The translations under genes and the position numbers were made by a program. 64,000 bases of DNA from Rutstroemia sp. NJR-2017a BVV2 (taxonomy: Eukaryota > Ascomycota > Leotiomycetes > Helotiales > Rutstroemiaceae): positions 1-64,000 of the forward strand of contig NJPS01000050.1 in NCBI GenBank assembly GCA_002946415.1. Direction: 5' to 3'. The notes under the pieces were generated by a model. The model worked only from the letters and a program-made list of their open reading frames with translations. It was not told the origin of the DNA and ran no database searches. This document shows positions 24,661 to 38,480 of this stretch, piece by piece. The number at the start of each line of letters is the position of its first letter. The first letter of the stretch is position 1.

Positions 24661-26165
24661 GAATTAATTAGTATTTATAATCGATTTCGAATTTTTTTTT
24701 GAAGATATATATATATTTGATAAATAGAATATATTATAATATTTATATTATAATTATAAAGAATCGAGATTATAGAAAGTAGAAAAATTATATTTAAATT
24801 GAAAAATAAATAATATTAATTTTTAAAAAATAGATATAATTTAAATAAATATAATAAATATTATAAATAATATCGAAATTATAGATATAAATATAAACTT
24901 TATAAATACTAAATTATTGAAAATAATAAATATATTTTGAATATAATAATAATATAATAAATATAGAATATTATTTATATCGAATATAAAAGATTTTAAA
25001 TAGATTAAATAAATATAATAAAAAATATTAATAGATTCAATTTTGCTAATATAATATATAATATATAATTCTAAGAGAAATTAATAAAAAGATTTATAAA
25101 GAAAATAAAATATATTTTATAAATCGAATAAATCCGATATAAAACTTCTTTAATATTTAATAAAAAAATAATAATAAATTTATAATATTTATAATTATTA
25201 TATTATTTTTTAAAAGAAAAATCTATAATTCTATATAGTCCAAATAATAAAACAGATTATAAAGAAAAGAAAATATTATATATAAAATATATAGAATATA
25301 TTAAAATGGAAAATCAATTAAAAATATCTATATAATAAAATATTCTTAAATATAATAAAAATATAATTAGATATAGTTATATAAATTATTCTTTTATAAA
25401 TTATACAAATTATATTTTATAATAAATAGTTCAAACTTATATTAATATTATATAGAAAAATTAATAAAGAGAAATTTAAAAAAAAAAAATTATTAAAAAA
25501 ATAACAAATTATTTAAAAAGAAAAATAACTATTATAATAAATTAATAGATAATTATATAGAAAAATTTTTTATTATATCGAGTTTATAATTATTATATTA
25601 TATAATAATTAGATTGAAATAATAATAATTAAATAAAAAAAATTAATTTTATTAATATTGAAAAATTAACTTTAGAAATTATATAATAAAATAATAATTA
25701 ATTTTTTTTTTAAATTTAATTCGAAATCTTTTATTTATAAATAAATGAATTCGGTAAAGAATTTAAGAAAATTAAAACTAGTTAAAAAAGATTTTTTTAT
25801 AAAGAAATAATATTAAACTCAAAGTTTTTATAATTAATATTTAATAAATAAGAAATATTTATATTATTTTATATATAATAGTAATATTTTGAAAATTAGA
25901 TAACTATTTTTTATAATATTTTATTTAATTATTTCAATTCTAAATTTATTTAATTCTCTAATTATTTTTATTTAATTAGAAAATCAATAATATAATAACT
26001 TTTAAATTTAATAATTAAATATTTAAATCTTAATTATTTCTAACTAATATAAACTAGTTATATTCTATCTAGACTTTTTTGAGCTTAGTAGATTTATAAT
26101 TATATAATATAGAGAGTTATCTTTTTGAGCTTAATAAGTTTATAATTATATAATATAAATAGTTA
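24661..26165. other. AT desert with a short dispersed repeat
   Basis: No gene seen. About 25,480-25,720 aligns by eye with 41,440-41,640 (TTAATAGATAATTATATAGAA and following text), so at least part is a dispersed repeat. At about 26,085-26,165 a short unit with TTTTTGAGCTTA and ATAATTATATAATAT occurs twice. Composition becomes normal at about 26,165, where TTTAGCGCGATCGCGCAACTT stands out as GC-rich text. Confidence 0.5.
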
Positions 26166-26300
26166 TACTTTTTAGTTTAATCGATCCCCACTTTTTAGCG
26201 CGATCGCGCAACTTTTTATCACGATCGCCCAAGTATCCTCGATTTACAAGTGAACCCGCACCAATTGGACCACTACAAAACAGATATCGCTTGAAAGTGA

Positions 26301-26684
26301 TCAGAAGTTCTCTATCTTGTACACCTCATACCCAGGTTCTTCGTAGGGATGTGTACTGAAATATGATCAGATCAAATCACAAAACATTGACAGATGCTAG
26401 GCTCACCTCTTCAGTGCCGCAACAGACTTCTTCGTGACTTCCTCTCCTACACAAAGTGTCTCAACCCTGACCTCCTCAACATGCTCTAAAGCACCGAGCT
26501 TTCCGATATGCGGGTTGGCAGCATCTCCTGGGCGGAATTGGCCGGTACCGTTTGTCTGCCAGGCACACTCGGTGTAGTTTCCTGGACCGGGGTAGCGACC
26601 TGCACCAGCTGCAAAGATAGCAGTTTTGACATCCTCGAGGGCAGAGAGAGGTACGAAGAAGACCAACTTGTATTTTGTAGCCAT
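26301..26684 (-). CDS. NIF3/YqfO-like single-domain protein, 110 aa
   Basis: Exon 1 is 26,684-26,407 and exon 2 is 26,355-26,301, with a 51-bp intron (GTGAGC...TTTCAG). The splice creates the family signature HPYEEP at residues 95-100, followed by GYEVYKI and a TGA stop. The chosen start begins MATKYKLVFFVPLSALEDVK, where the domain begins; an in-frame ATG 28 codons upstream gives an unconvincing extension. GQFRPGDAANPHIGK and the later E-rich strand are typical of the small PII-like (ferredoxin-fold) domain that is inserted in NIF3/YqfO proteins and also exists alone at 100-110 aa. The role of the stand-alone form is not established; some databases carry misleading toxin-derived names for it. 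It is divergent from the HET gene. Undamaged and of normal composition, so probably functional. Confidence 0.9.
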
Positions 26685-27559
26685 TTGTGGTTCGGTAGGT
26701 GAAGATGGCTGGGGAAGTTTGTATCGTATATGAAGATGAATGGAAAGCAGTGGGATGTGTCTTCTCAAATCTTGACTGAGAAGTGATCGAGGCAGAAATA
26801 TGTATAATTGGTAGACGTGTCGACAATGTGTTGTACTCGGTGAGGATGCTCGTGTAATATATTATTCCTGTAAGATGTGGCTTCGGGGGCCGGGATTTGC
26901 AGCACGCATACGCTGACTAAAGGTGACCTTCACCCTAACCTCTTAGCCGCATCCAGTTTAGCGCCGTTGCTCATTCTTACAAATATAAGAGGAGCTGATA
27001 TATCCTAGATATCTTTTCTTATTCTTTGTATTGCGAAAAAAAAACATCCCCTTCGTCGATTGTTCTATTCACTTTTAATATCGATGCAAGAATGACGGAC
27101 CTCACTGGACCTGCTGGGTCCTCTCAAGATGATCGGCATTCCAGGTACGTGTATCAGGTTTTTCAGGTGATGATTACAGAACTCTGCCTGCGGTTTCTTC
27201 GGCAAAGTCAGGCCATAAGCAACGCCCGAGTTGTATGCGCAGTTTTCATATGTACGCCAAGGGCGTTCTCATATGTCCTGCATATATGGCGTTTTCGGCA
27301 AGTTGTTAACTGGTGGGTCTCGATATTGGATGAGATCATCTTACTCGGTCGCTCGCCCGGCTTGTATGTATCGCAATCTGGACAGTGAGACTGGAAGGTA
27401 ACACCACAGTATTCCAAAGAAATTGTGGTCCAAGATGACATGCGCTCAATTCTCCAGCCCTGTATCAAATATAAGGAATACTGGCAATTTTTTTCTGGAA
27501 AGGGTCAAGTCTTGTATCTACTTCCTCATTTTGCGCATTTGACAGACGCTACATTCATC
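26685..27559. promoter_or_regulatory. Divergent intergenic region between the NIF3-like and HET genes
   Basis: 875 bp of normal-composition DNA between two divergent starts, so it should hold both promoters. A CT/AT stretch lies before the NIF3-like start, and GATATATCCTAGATATC near 26,997 is an AT-rich imperfect palindrome. Short open stretches on both strands at 27,000-27,470 overlap and are treated separately. No regulator site can be named. Confidence 0.4.
27208..27468 (-). pseudogene. Possible zinc-finger-like remnant
   Basis: An 86-codon minus-strand stretch with a finger-like spacing of metal ligands: HCPDCDTYKPGE, then THQLTTC, then RHICRTYENALGVHMKTAH, the last having the C-x7-H-x4-H look of a C2H2 finger that lacks one Cys. 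No start or splice structure is convincing, and the plus strand is also open here. It could be a fragment of a lost gene or chance. Confidence 0.22.
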
Positions 27560-29392
27560 ATGGCCGAATATCCTCCTGAATTCTATCCTTATAGTGACCT
27601 CCCAGAGGAAACCTCATTCCGAATATTGGAACTTCTTCCCGGAAAAGAAGATGATACCGTCTCTGTTGTTCTACACCTCTCGAATTTGAAGGATCATCCT
27701 AAATATGAAGCTATGTCTTACACTTGGGGAAATGCCATGTCAAAGGCTTCATTCCTTTGTGACGGCATGCCAATCGAGGCAACCACGAATCTCCATGCCG
27801 GACTGACTCATCTTCGGCTCCAAACCGAATCCAGGTTCTTGTGGGTCGATGCTCTGTGGTAAGCTGTTAACTAAGAGGACTATTTTCGAGCAAAAGACTA
27901 ACCAATTCCCAGTATCAATCAAAGGAATCTCGGAGAACGTGCCCATCAAGTGAAGCATATGCGAGAGATTTATGAGCAAGCGTCCAACGTTTGTGTCTGG
28001 CTTGGACGAGACACAAAACAGTATCAAGCGAAGTTAGCTGTCGATTCGATCCGAATAATCTCCAATTTCCTCTGCGACAAACTTGGCATCAAAGCTTCGG
28101 ATTTGAGCTCGATCAAAGATCCGCTGTATGATGTCCTCACCAAGAAGCGAGAAGTCATTCCACTGCCAAATGAGTGTGATTTCAGCAAAGACGACGTGTG
28201 GGAGGCTCTGGTCTGGTTCTACTCCCACCCCTACTTCACCCGAGTTTGGATTATTCAGGAGATCAACGTTCCTTGCGGCCGAGTTTTACATTGTGGCTAT
28301 GAACAAATTGAATGGGAGCGGGTTGATTTGGTAGCGGGATATATCATTATGGAAACAGCATTCTCCAAGGCGTATGGATTTACTAATGCCTACTGTTGGT
28401 GGGCAGCCTCTCTGGTAGAGATCAGCTTATCTAAAAGCTGGATATTCATGCTATATCTAGCATCTAACTTCTCCTGTACGGATCATCGGGACTTCATTTA
28501 TGGCCTCCGTGGTCTGATGACATTTTCTGATGGCGCCGAGCTCCTATTACCCGACTACCGCAAATCGGTCACGGAGGTTTACAGAGACTGTGCCGAAGCA
28601 GCGTTAATCAACTTCAAGAATGTAGATATTCTCTATTATGTCCGTGGTGCCGAGAACCCGTCCTGGGTTCCTCGCTGGGATAAAGCGATGTTATTTAGGA
28701 ACCCCTTTCGGTTGACATCAGGTGTTCCCTGGCGGCCAACTGGAAAAACAGTACCAATCTGGAGCATTGATAAAAAAGAGAGCATCTTGACTATTCAAGG
28801 GATATCACTTGGCATCATTGAATTTGCTGAGTCTTACAATGAAAGTATTTTTGGTACTGTCATTGCCTCATCACCAGAGGGAGTCAAGGAGCTGAACCAG
28901 ATCTGGTCAAAGATCTTGAAGATCTTCGAAAACAAATTTCCAGTTCCTCTCAGTGCTGAAGTTATCACTGCCGCAGCCGTATCACTATCATTCGGGCTAA
29001 ATGAGAAGAAGGAGCTTGGTGAGGACCGAAAGTTGATGCTCAACTTCATTTCATACCTTAATACTGCTCTAGATGAATGGACCTTCCGTAAGTTCATATC
29101 TGCAGAACTTGCCGAGGAATCCAAAAGTGCCGACGGAAGTGCTTTTGGTAAGCCTGTTTGGGACTTCACGTACCCCGAGTCTAGTCTCTTCATCACTGAA
29201 GATGGCTTGATTGGATGTACTATATCCTCAATCAAACCACACGATGTTGTATTTGCGGCCCTTGGAAGCTCATACCCACATATTCTTCGGCTAGATACTA
29301 AGCGTTATTATATCCGTGGATATTCTTTTATCTATGGAGTAATGAATGGGGAAAAGAAAGATTCTGATATATATAACTTTGATATTTGTTGA
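27560..29392 (+). CDS. HET-domain (heterokaryon incompatibility) protein, 592 aa
   Basis: Exon 1 is 27,560-27,858 and exon 2 is 27,913-29,392. The 54-bp intron (GTAAGC, branch-like GACTAAC, CCCAG) lies inside the second HET motif, and splicing rebuilds WVDALC-INQRN. The start has a strong context (ATCATGG). HET motifs in order: YEAMSYTWG (49-57), WVDALCINQRN (95-105), REIYEQASNVCVWLGR (about 117-132), FTRVWIIQEI (208-217), then DHRDFIYGLRGL (about 290) and DYRKSVTEVYRD (about 314), the usual tail of the conserved region. The C-terminal 270 residues are variable and unrecognised. HET proteins act in non-self recognition and trigger cell death when incompatible strains fuse, commonly with a partner gene; no partner is obvious here. 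The frame is intact, ends in TGA, and stops a few bp from RIP-mutated Copia DNA. Confidence 0.95.
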
Positions 29393-29399
29393 ATATTAT

Positions 29400-32300
29400 A
29401 TTCCTATTTGGAATCTAGTTAAATAAATAAATCTTTAATTAAAAGTTTATAATAATATCTTTATATATTATAATAGTTAGTAATTATAATATATTTCTTT
29501 AAAGAATTAATTAGAAAATAACTTAGTTAAAAGATAGCAAAAATAATATTTATATATAAAGTTATTATAATATAAAATCGATTTAATCTTCTTTTAGTAT
29601 TTCTTAACTTTAGATCTAATTATTATATTATTATTTTTCTTGAATTCTATAATAAAAAGTAAAATATTTATTACTTTATTATTAATAAAATCAAATTTCC
29701 AAGCAATCTTCTCAATATAGATATTATATATAAACTATAGTTTCTTTTGAATATAATCTTTGATAATATATATATCTAAGAACTATTTTATATTATCTAT
29801 CTTATATAATTTATATATAAATCGGATTCTATTAATAATCTTCTCAGTTTTAGTTATATAAGATTTATTATAAATAATTTAAATATTATTAACAAAAAAT
29901 AGTATTAATATCTTATAGTTATTATTAATAAAGATATAGAATTTATTAAAATATAGTTTTATTCTAAATCTTCTAAATATATTAATAAAATCTTTAAATT
30001 AGATTACTAATAAATTTTGGAATTATAGAATATATAATCGATAATTATAATTTTATTTTCTATTTTATATCTATTAAGAAGATAATATATAACTAGTTTA
30101 TTATTTAGATCTCTTAATATATTTACAAAAATATTTATTATATTATATTATTTAGTTTCTAGATTGAACTTAGTAATAATAGTTATAATAATTCGAAAAG
30201 AATAAGAAATAAATATTATTATATAAATTAATTTAATTATATTCCTAGTTTGAAAGTTATCTTTAACTATAAAATATAATTTATAATATATTATATATCT
30301 ATCTTGATCTATTTTATAAATAAATATTTATTTAAGAGAGATCAGTTTAGTATTAGTTATATTAATTAATATTTTTTTCTATATATTTTATATTTTCAGA
30401 TTACTGATTTCTTAATTATAGTTTACTTTGAAAATAATTTCTAGAGAATAATTATCAAGATTATAATAATATTTCGAAAGCTTTTGGATTTAGCTAATAT
30501 AAAGTTTAAATAACTATATTATATCTAATATAGATTTCTTTTATTTATTTACAATTATAATAACTACTATATTATAGAATATTATAAAATTTCTATTTTC
30601 TTTATCTCTATTTATATTCAGTTAATTAGATTAGAATATATTATGAAATTTATTAAGTTTCTTAATACCTTTTTTAGATAGTTAAATAATAATTATTTTA
30701 ATAAATATATTGATAATCTTTTTATTATATTTCTAATAATAATATCTTTATCTATATATTTCGAATTTAGATATAAATCTATCTATCTTATAAATAAATA
30801 ATTTAACTTTTAGAAAAGCTTTTTTAAATATATTTAATTTTCTTATAAAGATTTCAATAATAAATCTTAATTTTTTAAATAGTTTATCTTTTTTATCTAA
30901 TAATAGAAAGTTGTTAAATTAAATTATCTTAATCTCTTTTTATTTATATAAACTATTACTATTATATATAGTAAATATAGGATTATATAAGATATCTTTA
31001 ATTATAAGATATATTAGTTAAGAAGATTTATTATCTAAATTATCTTTATATTCTCTATATAAAATATCGATAATATTATAATATTTGAAATCTATTTTAT
31101 CTCCGAATTTAGTTAATATTCTAATTTCCGATTTATCAGTTAATATAGAATTATCTAGTATCTAATTATTTATTATAACTATTAATAAGATATTATAAAG
31201 ATTAGTTAACTTTTTATTAGTATTAAATTAAATTTTAATATTACTAATTATCTAATCTAAAGATTGATTTTCAAATTGATATTTATCTAGATTTTTATTA
31301 CTTCTTTTGAGATATAGATTATTATCTTTAAATTATAGATTATTAGAAAAACTCTTATTATTATCTTTATTAAGATTATTATTTATCTTCAAATTCTATT
31401 TATAAATTTTCTATTAATCGATAGATTGCAAAATAACTTTCTTAATAATAATTATAAAATTAGTTATATTATTATTCTCGAGAATTGATTTATTAGAGTT
31501 TTCGATTATATAAATATTTAATAACCAAAATATTTCTTTTAAATATTCTTTAGAAATAACTTCTTTAGATTTAGCTTTTTTAGAATAAAGAATATTTTCG
31601 TTAAATCTAATATTTCAAGTAATAATAATTTATTTGAATATAAGAATTTAGATTCTATAAATCAATATATCGAATATATAATTTATTAGATATCTTAGAT
31701 AAATTCGAGAATTTACTTTATATAATTTCTTATTTATATTTAACTCTTTATCTTTATTAAAAAGATAAATATAATATTGGAATTAATATATTCTATTTCA
31801 ATTTGGTTATAGATTTATATAGATTTTAGTAATTAATATAAAATTATATTATCCAAAGTATTACTGAAATTATAAATTAAAAACCTTATTTGGAATTCTA
31901 AAATCTTCTACTTCCAATAAATTAATATTATAGAAATATATTATTATAGTTATAATCTCAAACTAAAAATCAAGAAAGAAGTTTATTTAGATCTATATTT
32001 TAATTAATTTGATAATAATTTCTTATCTTATTCTTTTTATAATATTATTTGATTAATAAGTATTTACTAATAATAACTTTATCTTAATTTTTTCTTATTT
32101 AATTTAAATCTCAAAGTTAGTATAATCTTTAATTCCAATTACTAAAGTATTATTATTTTGTTTGATAATATATATAGATAAGTTATATTAATATTTTATT
32201 TATATTTCAAAGATAATAATAATATAGAATATTTCTAGATAAATTTTCTAGATTAATAGAAATTCAAAGATTTTCTTATTATATATCTTCTTAATTACTA

Positions 32301-34218
32301 AAAGTTATATATAATTATTAAATATTCTCGGAAAATCGAAAAGATCTTATATAATTTTATAAAAAAATTGTTTAGATTACTAATCTCTAAACTAATAGTT
32401 AATAACCTATTTAATATATATTAGAAAACAGTTTTTATAATCAATTTAAGAAATTTTTTTAATTTTTACTTTTTTTATTCTATATACTAATTTCTCTAAA
32501 ATAACTTTATTAAGATATTCTATATAATTATATTATATTTAAACCAAATCCGACTATATTAATATAGAATCTCGAAATCGATTATAATATTTTCTAATTT
32601 TATAATTTATAATTAGATATATTATTATAGTATAACTTATAGAGATAAGATATATAATAATTAGATAAAAAGAAATTTTCTTGAATTTCAAGAAAACTAA
32701 ATTATATATATAAAAAAGAATAATAATAATTATATTTTTCTCTATTAGATTATATCTTAATATATTATCAAAACTATATATCTATAAATCTAATCTTTAT
32801 AAATATAATTTAGAAATGATATTTATATAAAATCCAGAAATAATTATTATATCAGTTAATATAAAGTTATCAGTTTTTGAATTATTTATTTTATTAAGAA
32901 TTTTCTTAATTATATAGATATTATATTTAATAATTTGGAATAACGAAATATTATATTCAATAATATTATTATTATTAATATTTGTAATTTTACTATTATC
33001 AAAAAATAAAATATTGTTAACCAAATATATTATATTATAATTATTAAGAAGAGTTAAGTTTATTAGATAATACTTTTTAGTAATAATCAAAGTAGAAAAT
33101 ATATTAAGATTACTAATCTATATAAAAATAGATAAAATAATTATATTAACGATTTTGCTAAAAAAAGATAATTAAGTATTTATAAGAATTTTCTTATTTA
33201 ATAATTTGATCTCTTTATCGATAAATAGTTTTCTTAGATTCTTTTATTTTAGATTATTAATCTATTTTTTTATCTATTTGATCTTAATATTTATAAAGAT
33301 ATTTTTTAGAAGTTTATCTTATAATAGATTATTCAGATTAATATAATTTTCTGGTTTCTAATTATATCAATTTTTAATTTCCTCGAATTAAATAGTAGAA
33401 TAATAAAAATAAAATAGTTTAATTTTATTATTTTTATTTTATTAATCTTAGCTATTTCTAGTAAATAGTTTCGATAGTTACTAATTATTAAATACTACTT
33501 TTATAAATATATTATTATCTATAAATATACTAATTATATATATATCTTTGTTTTTGATATTATAAGATTTTATTTCAATAAATCTATTGATAATATTAAT
33601 ATAGTTATCAAAAATCTTATATAGTAAATTAAATTATTAATTTATTTCTATTTTAATTAACTAGTTTTTAATCTAAATAGAATAAATCTTTTTCTTAATT
33701 ATTTCGAAGAAAATATTAATTATAAGAATTCTCTAAATCTTGAGAAACTTATAATTCTTAGTTTTGATATAGATAATAATCTATTTCTTAAACTAAGTTA
33801 AAGATATAATATAATTCTATTATATTTATTGAAATATATCTTTATATTTATATTAAAAACTAAATATAATAGATAAATTAGTAGATATAAAATATTATTT
33901 TAAAAAACAAATTATATTATATAAAGTAATTTTATTAGTTATTGATATTTATTAAGAAATATTAATAAAGTAAGTTATATTAATTATTAATAAGATTTAT
34001 ATATAAATCTCTTTATATATTTTATATATTATTTTTTATTTAGTTTTGCAATCTTTATATTCTCTTTTAAGAAACTTGAAGATATTTTTAATATTATCAA
34101 TAGTTGATAATATTAGATATTTTAGTTTTTAAATAAACAAAATTATTTATAAAGATTACTAACTATTTAGATTGGAAAAACTAGAAATATTATTTCTATC
34201 TATATCTTCGATATTAAT
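29400..34218 (-). mobile_element. Copia element remnant (minus), interrupted by Gypsy A
   Basis: Minus-strand order protease, integrase region, RT is that of Copia. Protease-like text is at 32,797-33,090, ending in an NIISK-type stretch typical of the region just after the protease. RT is at about 29,600-30,400, with the catalytic YVDD changed to FVNN at 29,885-29,896 by RIP and DYIQKK, YIEKIAW and KYQKKIKSILY behind it. The element is cut at its 3' side right after the HET stop codon at 29,392, and its 5' side runs into Gypsy A at 34,219. No LTR was found. Inactive. Confidence 0.7.
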
Positions 34219-34223
34219 TATCT
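34219..34223. repeat. Target-site duplication TATCT (left of Gypsy A)
   Basis: TATCT lies immediately left of the LTR and again immediately right of the other LTR at 41,087-41,091, fixing both element ends. Confidence 0.85.
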
Positions 34224-34773
34224 TATTACAAATATTTGTTTTCTAAATTATATAGAAGTAATTAGAATCTCGAATACTAAAGATTATAATAACTAATAGT
34301 ACTATTATAAGTTTATTATTAATAATAGTTATATAGAGAATCGATCGTAATTATAATAGTAGATAAATAAATAGTAATTATTATTAAGTATAAAGCTCTA
34401 TATATTAAAGAAAATTATCTAGTTATATAAATCTTCGTTTTCTACTATTCTATTAATTCTATTAGTTTCTATTATTAAAACTACTAGAAGTTACTAGAAT
34501 ATTATATAATTTTAGTTTAAGGTTCTACTAAAGATATTATTAATTATTCTAATATCTATCTATTTCTAGATATTTTATTTTTATAATATCGTTCTTTATA
34601 AAGATATACTAATAATTATAAATATCTTTTTCCTATTTCTATATTATAAATATAGATATCTAGATTCTACTTTATTATATAATTTCTACAAAACAGTTCG
34701 ACTTTACTAAATAGTAATTAGCTATCTTCTAAGTTTAAAGTTCTTAGATTCTTATTCTAAATATATTGTAATA
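34224..34773 (-). repeat. Gypsy A LTR (3' LTR)
   Basis: Begins TATTACAAATATTTGT and ends TTGTAATA, consistent with RIP-decayed TG...CA termini (TGTTA...TAACA). Exactly the same length as the right copy. Confidence 0.88.
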
Positions 34774-37599
34774 TTATCTTCTTTCTAATCTAGTATTGTT
34801 CTGATATTTATTATAATAATATAAAGTACTTATTTAGATTCTTGATAAATATATTATTCCTCTTTTCTTTATTATATCTAAGGAATTATCCCGATCTTCA
34901 AAAAGTTGTTTTATAATTTATTTTCGGATAAAGAAGAAAAGAAAAATAATACTAATAAAGTATTTTTATTGTTTTGAAAAGAATCTAGAATATTATATTT
35001 TTTCTAAAATAGATTATTGTGAAAAGTATATTAAAAGTATTAGATATAATTTTTATAATATTTTCGGAATCTCTATTTCTTCTTAGATAACGATATAATA
35101 TAAAGAAGTTTATCTAGAGATTGAGAAAAAGAAAATTATAGTGAAAATTCTTTATTTAAGGAAATAATAACGAAAGCTGAAAAAAAAGATTGGGAAAATA
35201 TTATAATATAATCTATATATAATAGATATATTGAAGGAGTTTAAGAAAAAGGAATAGTTAAAAAAGAAATAAGTTAAATAAACTAAATAAGCTTCTTAGA
35301 TATTTAATTTTTCCAAAATCGATCTTTCGATTTTCGAGCTTCTTTTAATAAATAATTCTAAATTAATTACTTAGCTAGAAATCAAGGATTCCTTAAATAG
35401 AACTTCTTTAAATCTTATAAATAGTTCAGATTCTTAACTAATTTTTATATATTTTCTAAATATAAATAATCTTCCTATTTGATCAAGTAATAAAGTTTCT
35501 CTCTAATATATTTCTAATCTAGTATCTCTTCAACTTTATATTCGGTATTTGAATTAAATAATTCAATTTCGGTATAAGATATATTTGATATTTCTAATAA
35601 TACTAGTTCTAGAAATAAAATATAAAATATAGAATATATATTTATTATTCTTAATAGTTTGAGATAATAATTAATTAGTCCAATTACTTTACTGATTTTG
35701 AAAGATTTTAACTTCTTATAATCTAGTTTATTATTTAGTTTTTTTATATTAATATTTCGTTTAAAGAAATAAATTTTATTTCCTTTCTTAAATATTAATT
35801 CTATATTATACTTTTGGTTATAGTAATATATTATTTATTATATAATAAACTTGATATCAAATAATAATTATTTATATAAATTCTTAAAATCCTCTATTTT
35901 CGTTATCTTTATATCTGATTTTGCTATATCCAATAATTATATATTATATATTTTTGACTTGAATCCAAAATTAGTATATATTAGTATTATATTTATTATT
36001 GTTGCCTTAGCAATATTATATATAAACTATATAAATAATAATAGCTTTACTTAATTATCTTACTAATAGTTGATATAATATTATAAATATTGCTTTATAA
36101 TTTGATTTAAATATTCTATTTATTTATCTATCTAAAAATGAAATACTATAAAGAGTTTTCTCTTAATTCTTAGTAAAGTTATAAATATCTATTAGAATTT
36201 TAAGATGAAAAATTTATCTCAATCCGAAATAATTTCTATAAATACTTTATATATACTAGCTATTATTTTTAGAAATATATAGATTAAATCTTCAATTATA
36301 CTATTTTCTCTATATAGAATTATATATCCAAATTTGGTTAATTAATCTATAATTACTAAAATAGAATTATATATTATTTCTATAATTAGATTTTTTGAAG
36401 ATAATAGTTTAATTATAAAGTTTTATATAATAGATTTCTATAATTAAGTAAATATATCTAGAGTTTTGAGTTAACTATATAAAGTATATTATAAAGTTTT
36501 GTTCTATATATAGATATTGTAGTTTCTGATAACTTCTTCAATTATCTTTCTTATTTGTAGAAAATATAAATTCGCTTTGATTTTTCTAAATATCTTTATA
36601 ATTCTTTAATATCTATAAACTAGTAATTTATACTATTCCTAAGTAAACTATTTAGCTAAGATCGAAGAGATATATATCTTCCTATAGAAGTATATAATAT
36701 TATCCTTGATTATAAATTCTTTATTTGATTATTTTAATATCTATTTTATAATAGAATTGTTTTTATAATATCCTTATACTTACTTTTCTAAATAATCGTT
36801 ATAAAATAATATAATTATAGTTAATTAAGCTAAATTGAATATTAACAAATCTTTATCTTAGCAAAATATAATATATAATTTATATATCTTATTTTCTAAG
36901 TATTCTAGTTTTCTACTAAGTATATTAGTTTTAATATTTTCGTTTCCTTTGATATATAGTATCTTGAAATTATATATAGCTAATATTTCTATCTATTATA
37001 TCTATTATCTATTTAGAACTTTAGTTATTATGAAATATATCAAATTCTTATAATCTAAGTAAATCTAAATTATATATTTAGATTTTTCGAAATAAACTCT
37101 CTATTTTCTGAAAGCGATAATAATTATTAGAAACTTTTTATTATAAATTTCATAATTTAGTTCGACTAGTTAAAGCTTTCTTGAATAATATATTATTAAT
37201 TATAGTTTCTTATTCTTACTTAGCTAGTTAAGGACTATATCTAATATATAATCTAATATATCTATCTTAATAATAATTAGTAGTTCTAGATTGAAGATAA
37301 TAAAAACTAATATCTATATAAAGATTTATTTGAAGATCTCAAATACTTTTTATATTATATTATTTTATTTATATTTATAGTTCTTCTTAGTTAGTTTTGT
37401 AAATAGTAATATAATTTTCAAATAATCTTTAATAAATCATTTATAGAAATTTGTAAATTCCAAAAATAATTATATTTCTTTAACTATAATAAACTATATC
37501 TACTTCAAAACTTCTTTTATTTTTCTTAAACTTATTTCGAGTTTATAAGTTCTAATAATATATTTTAAAAATTCGATTCTAGTAATATAGAATTTATAC

Positions 37600-38480
37600 T
37601 TTGAAGATTTAAATAGGATATCTATATCTATTAGAATTTGTAATATCTTTTATATAATCTTAATATATTCTTTAAAGATCTTAGTAAAGATTAAGATATT
37701 ATCTAAATATATTATATAATAGTTATTAAGATACTTTCTTAACAAGTTATTAACTAAATATATATATATTACAGATATATTAGTAAATCTGAAAGATATA
37801 ATTTAGTATTTATAATATCTATATTATATATAAAATATTGTTTTCTACTTATCTCCTTCTTTAATTTAGATTAGATTGAATTCTATATACTAATCTAATT
37901 TAGTGAAATATTTAGTTTTCCTAATTCGATCTTATAATTTACTAACTAATAATAACAGATATCGATCTTTAATAGTAATAATATTAAATCTATAATAATT
38001 AATAACTAATCTATCTTTCTTATCTTCTTTCTTTGGTATAAAGAAAATTAGTATTCTTATAAATAAAGAGGATTTTCTAATAAATCCTTTTACTAAATTC
38101 TTATCAAAGTATTTATAAAGTAATTTAAACTTCTTTTCCAATAGTAATATAATTAATAAGAATAATAGTTTCTTTCTTTCTTCTAATTTTATTTTATAAT
38201 CCCAAAATTGATATTTTGATAAGATATCTTTATAAGGTCTTTCCTTAAAGATCTCGGTATATTTCTAATACTATATTAATATATCTTTCAGTAAAGGATT
38301 CTAAACTAAGATATCTGATCTTGGTAAATATATTATCTTTAACTCTTAACTAGATATTAGTTTCGCGAAACCTTATATAAACTTTATCTTATACTTATAC
38401 TTATTGTATTATATAGTTATTATAATCTAGTTAATATATAGATTATAGCTTTTTAATTATAATATTCCCAAAATTAGTTA
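37600..38480 (-). pseudogene. Reverse-transcriptase domain of Gypsy A
   Basis: The longest intact piece (37,932-38,141) reads GFIRKSSLFIRILIFFIPKK, then DRLVINYYRFN and TIKDRYLLL, aligning with the Ty3/Gypsy RT signature in which V-D-Y-R-x-L-N precedes TIKDRYPLP. The downstream YLDNILIFTK (near 37,690) is the YLDD box with the second Asp lost. RIP-type changes (D to N, R to Y, Q or W to stop) inactivate it. Confidence 0.9.

Noticed and set aside
27026..27388. 120-codon plus-strand open frame upstream of the HET gene
   Set aside because: No domain, overlaps another open stretch on the other strand, and the HET gene has a better start with a strong context at 27,560.
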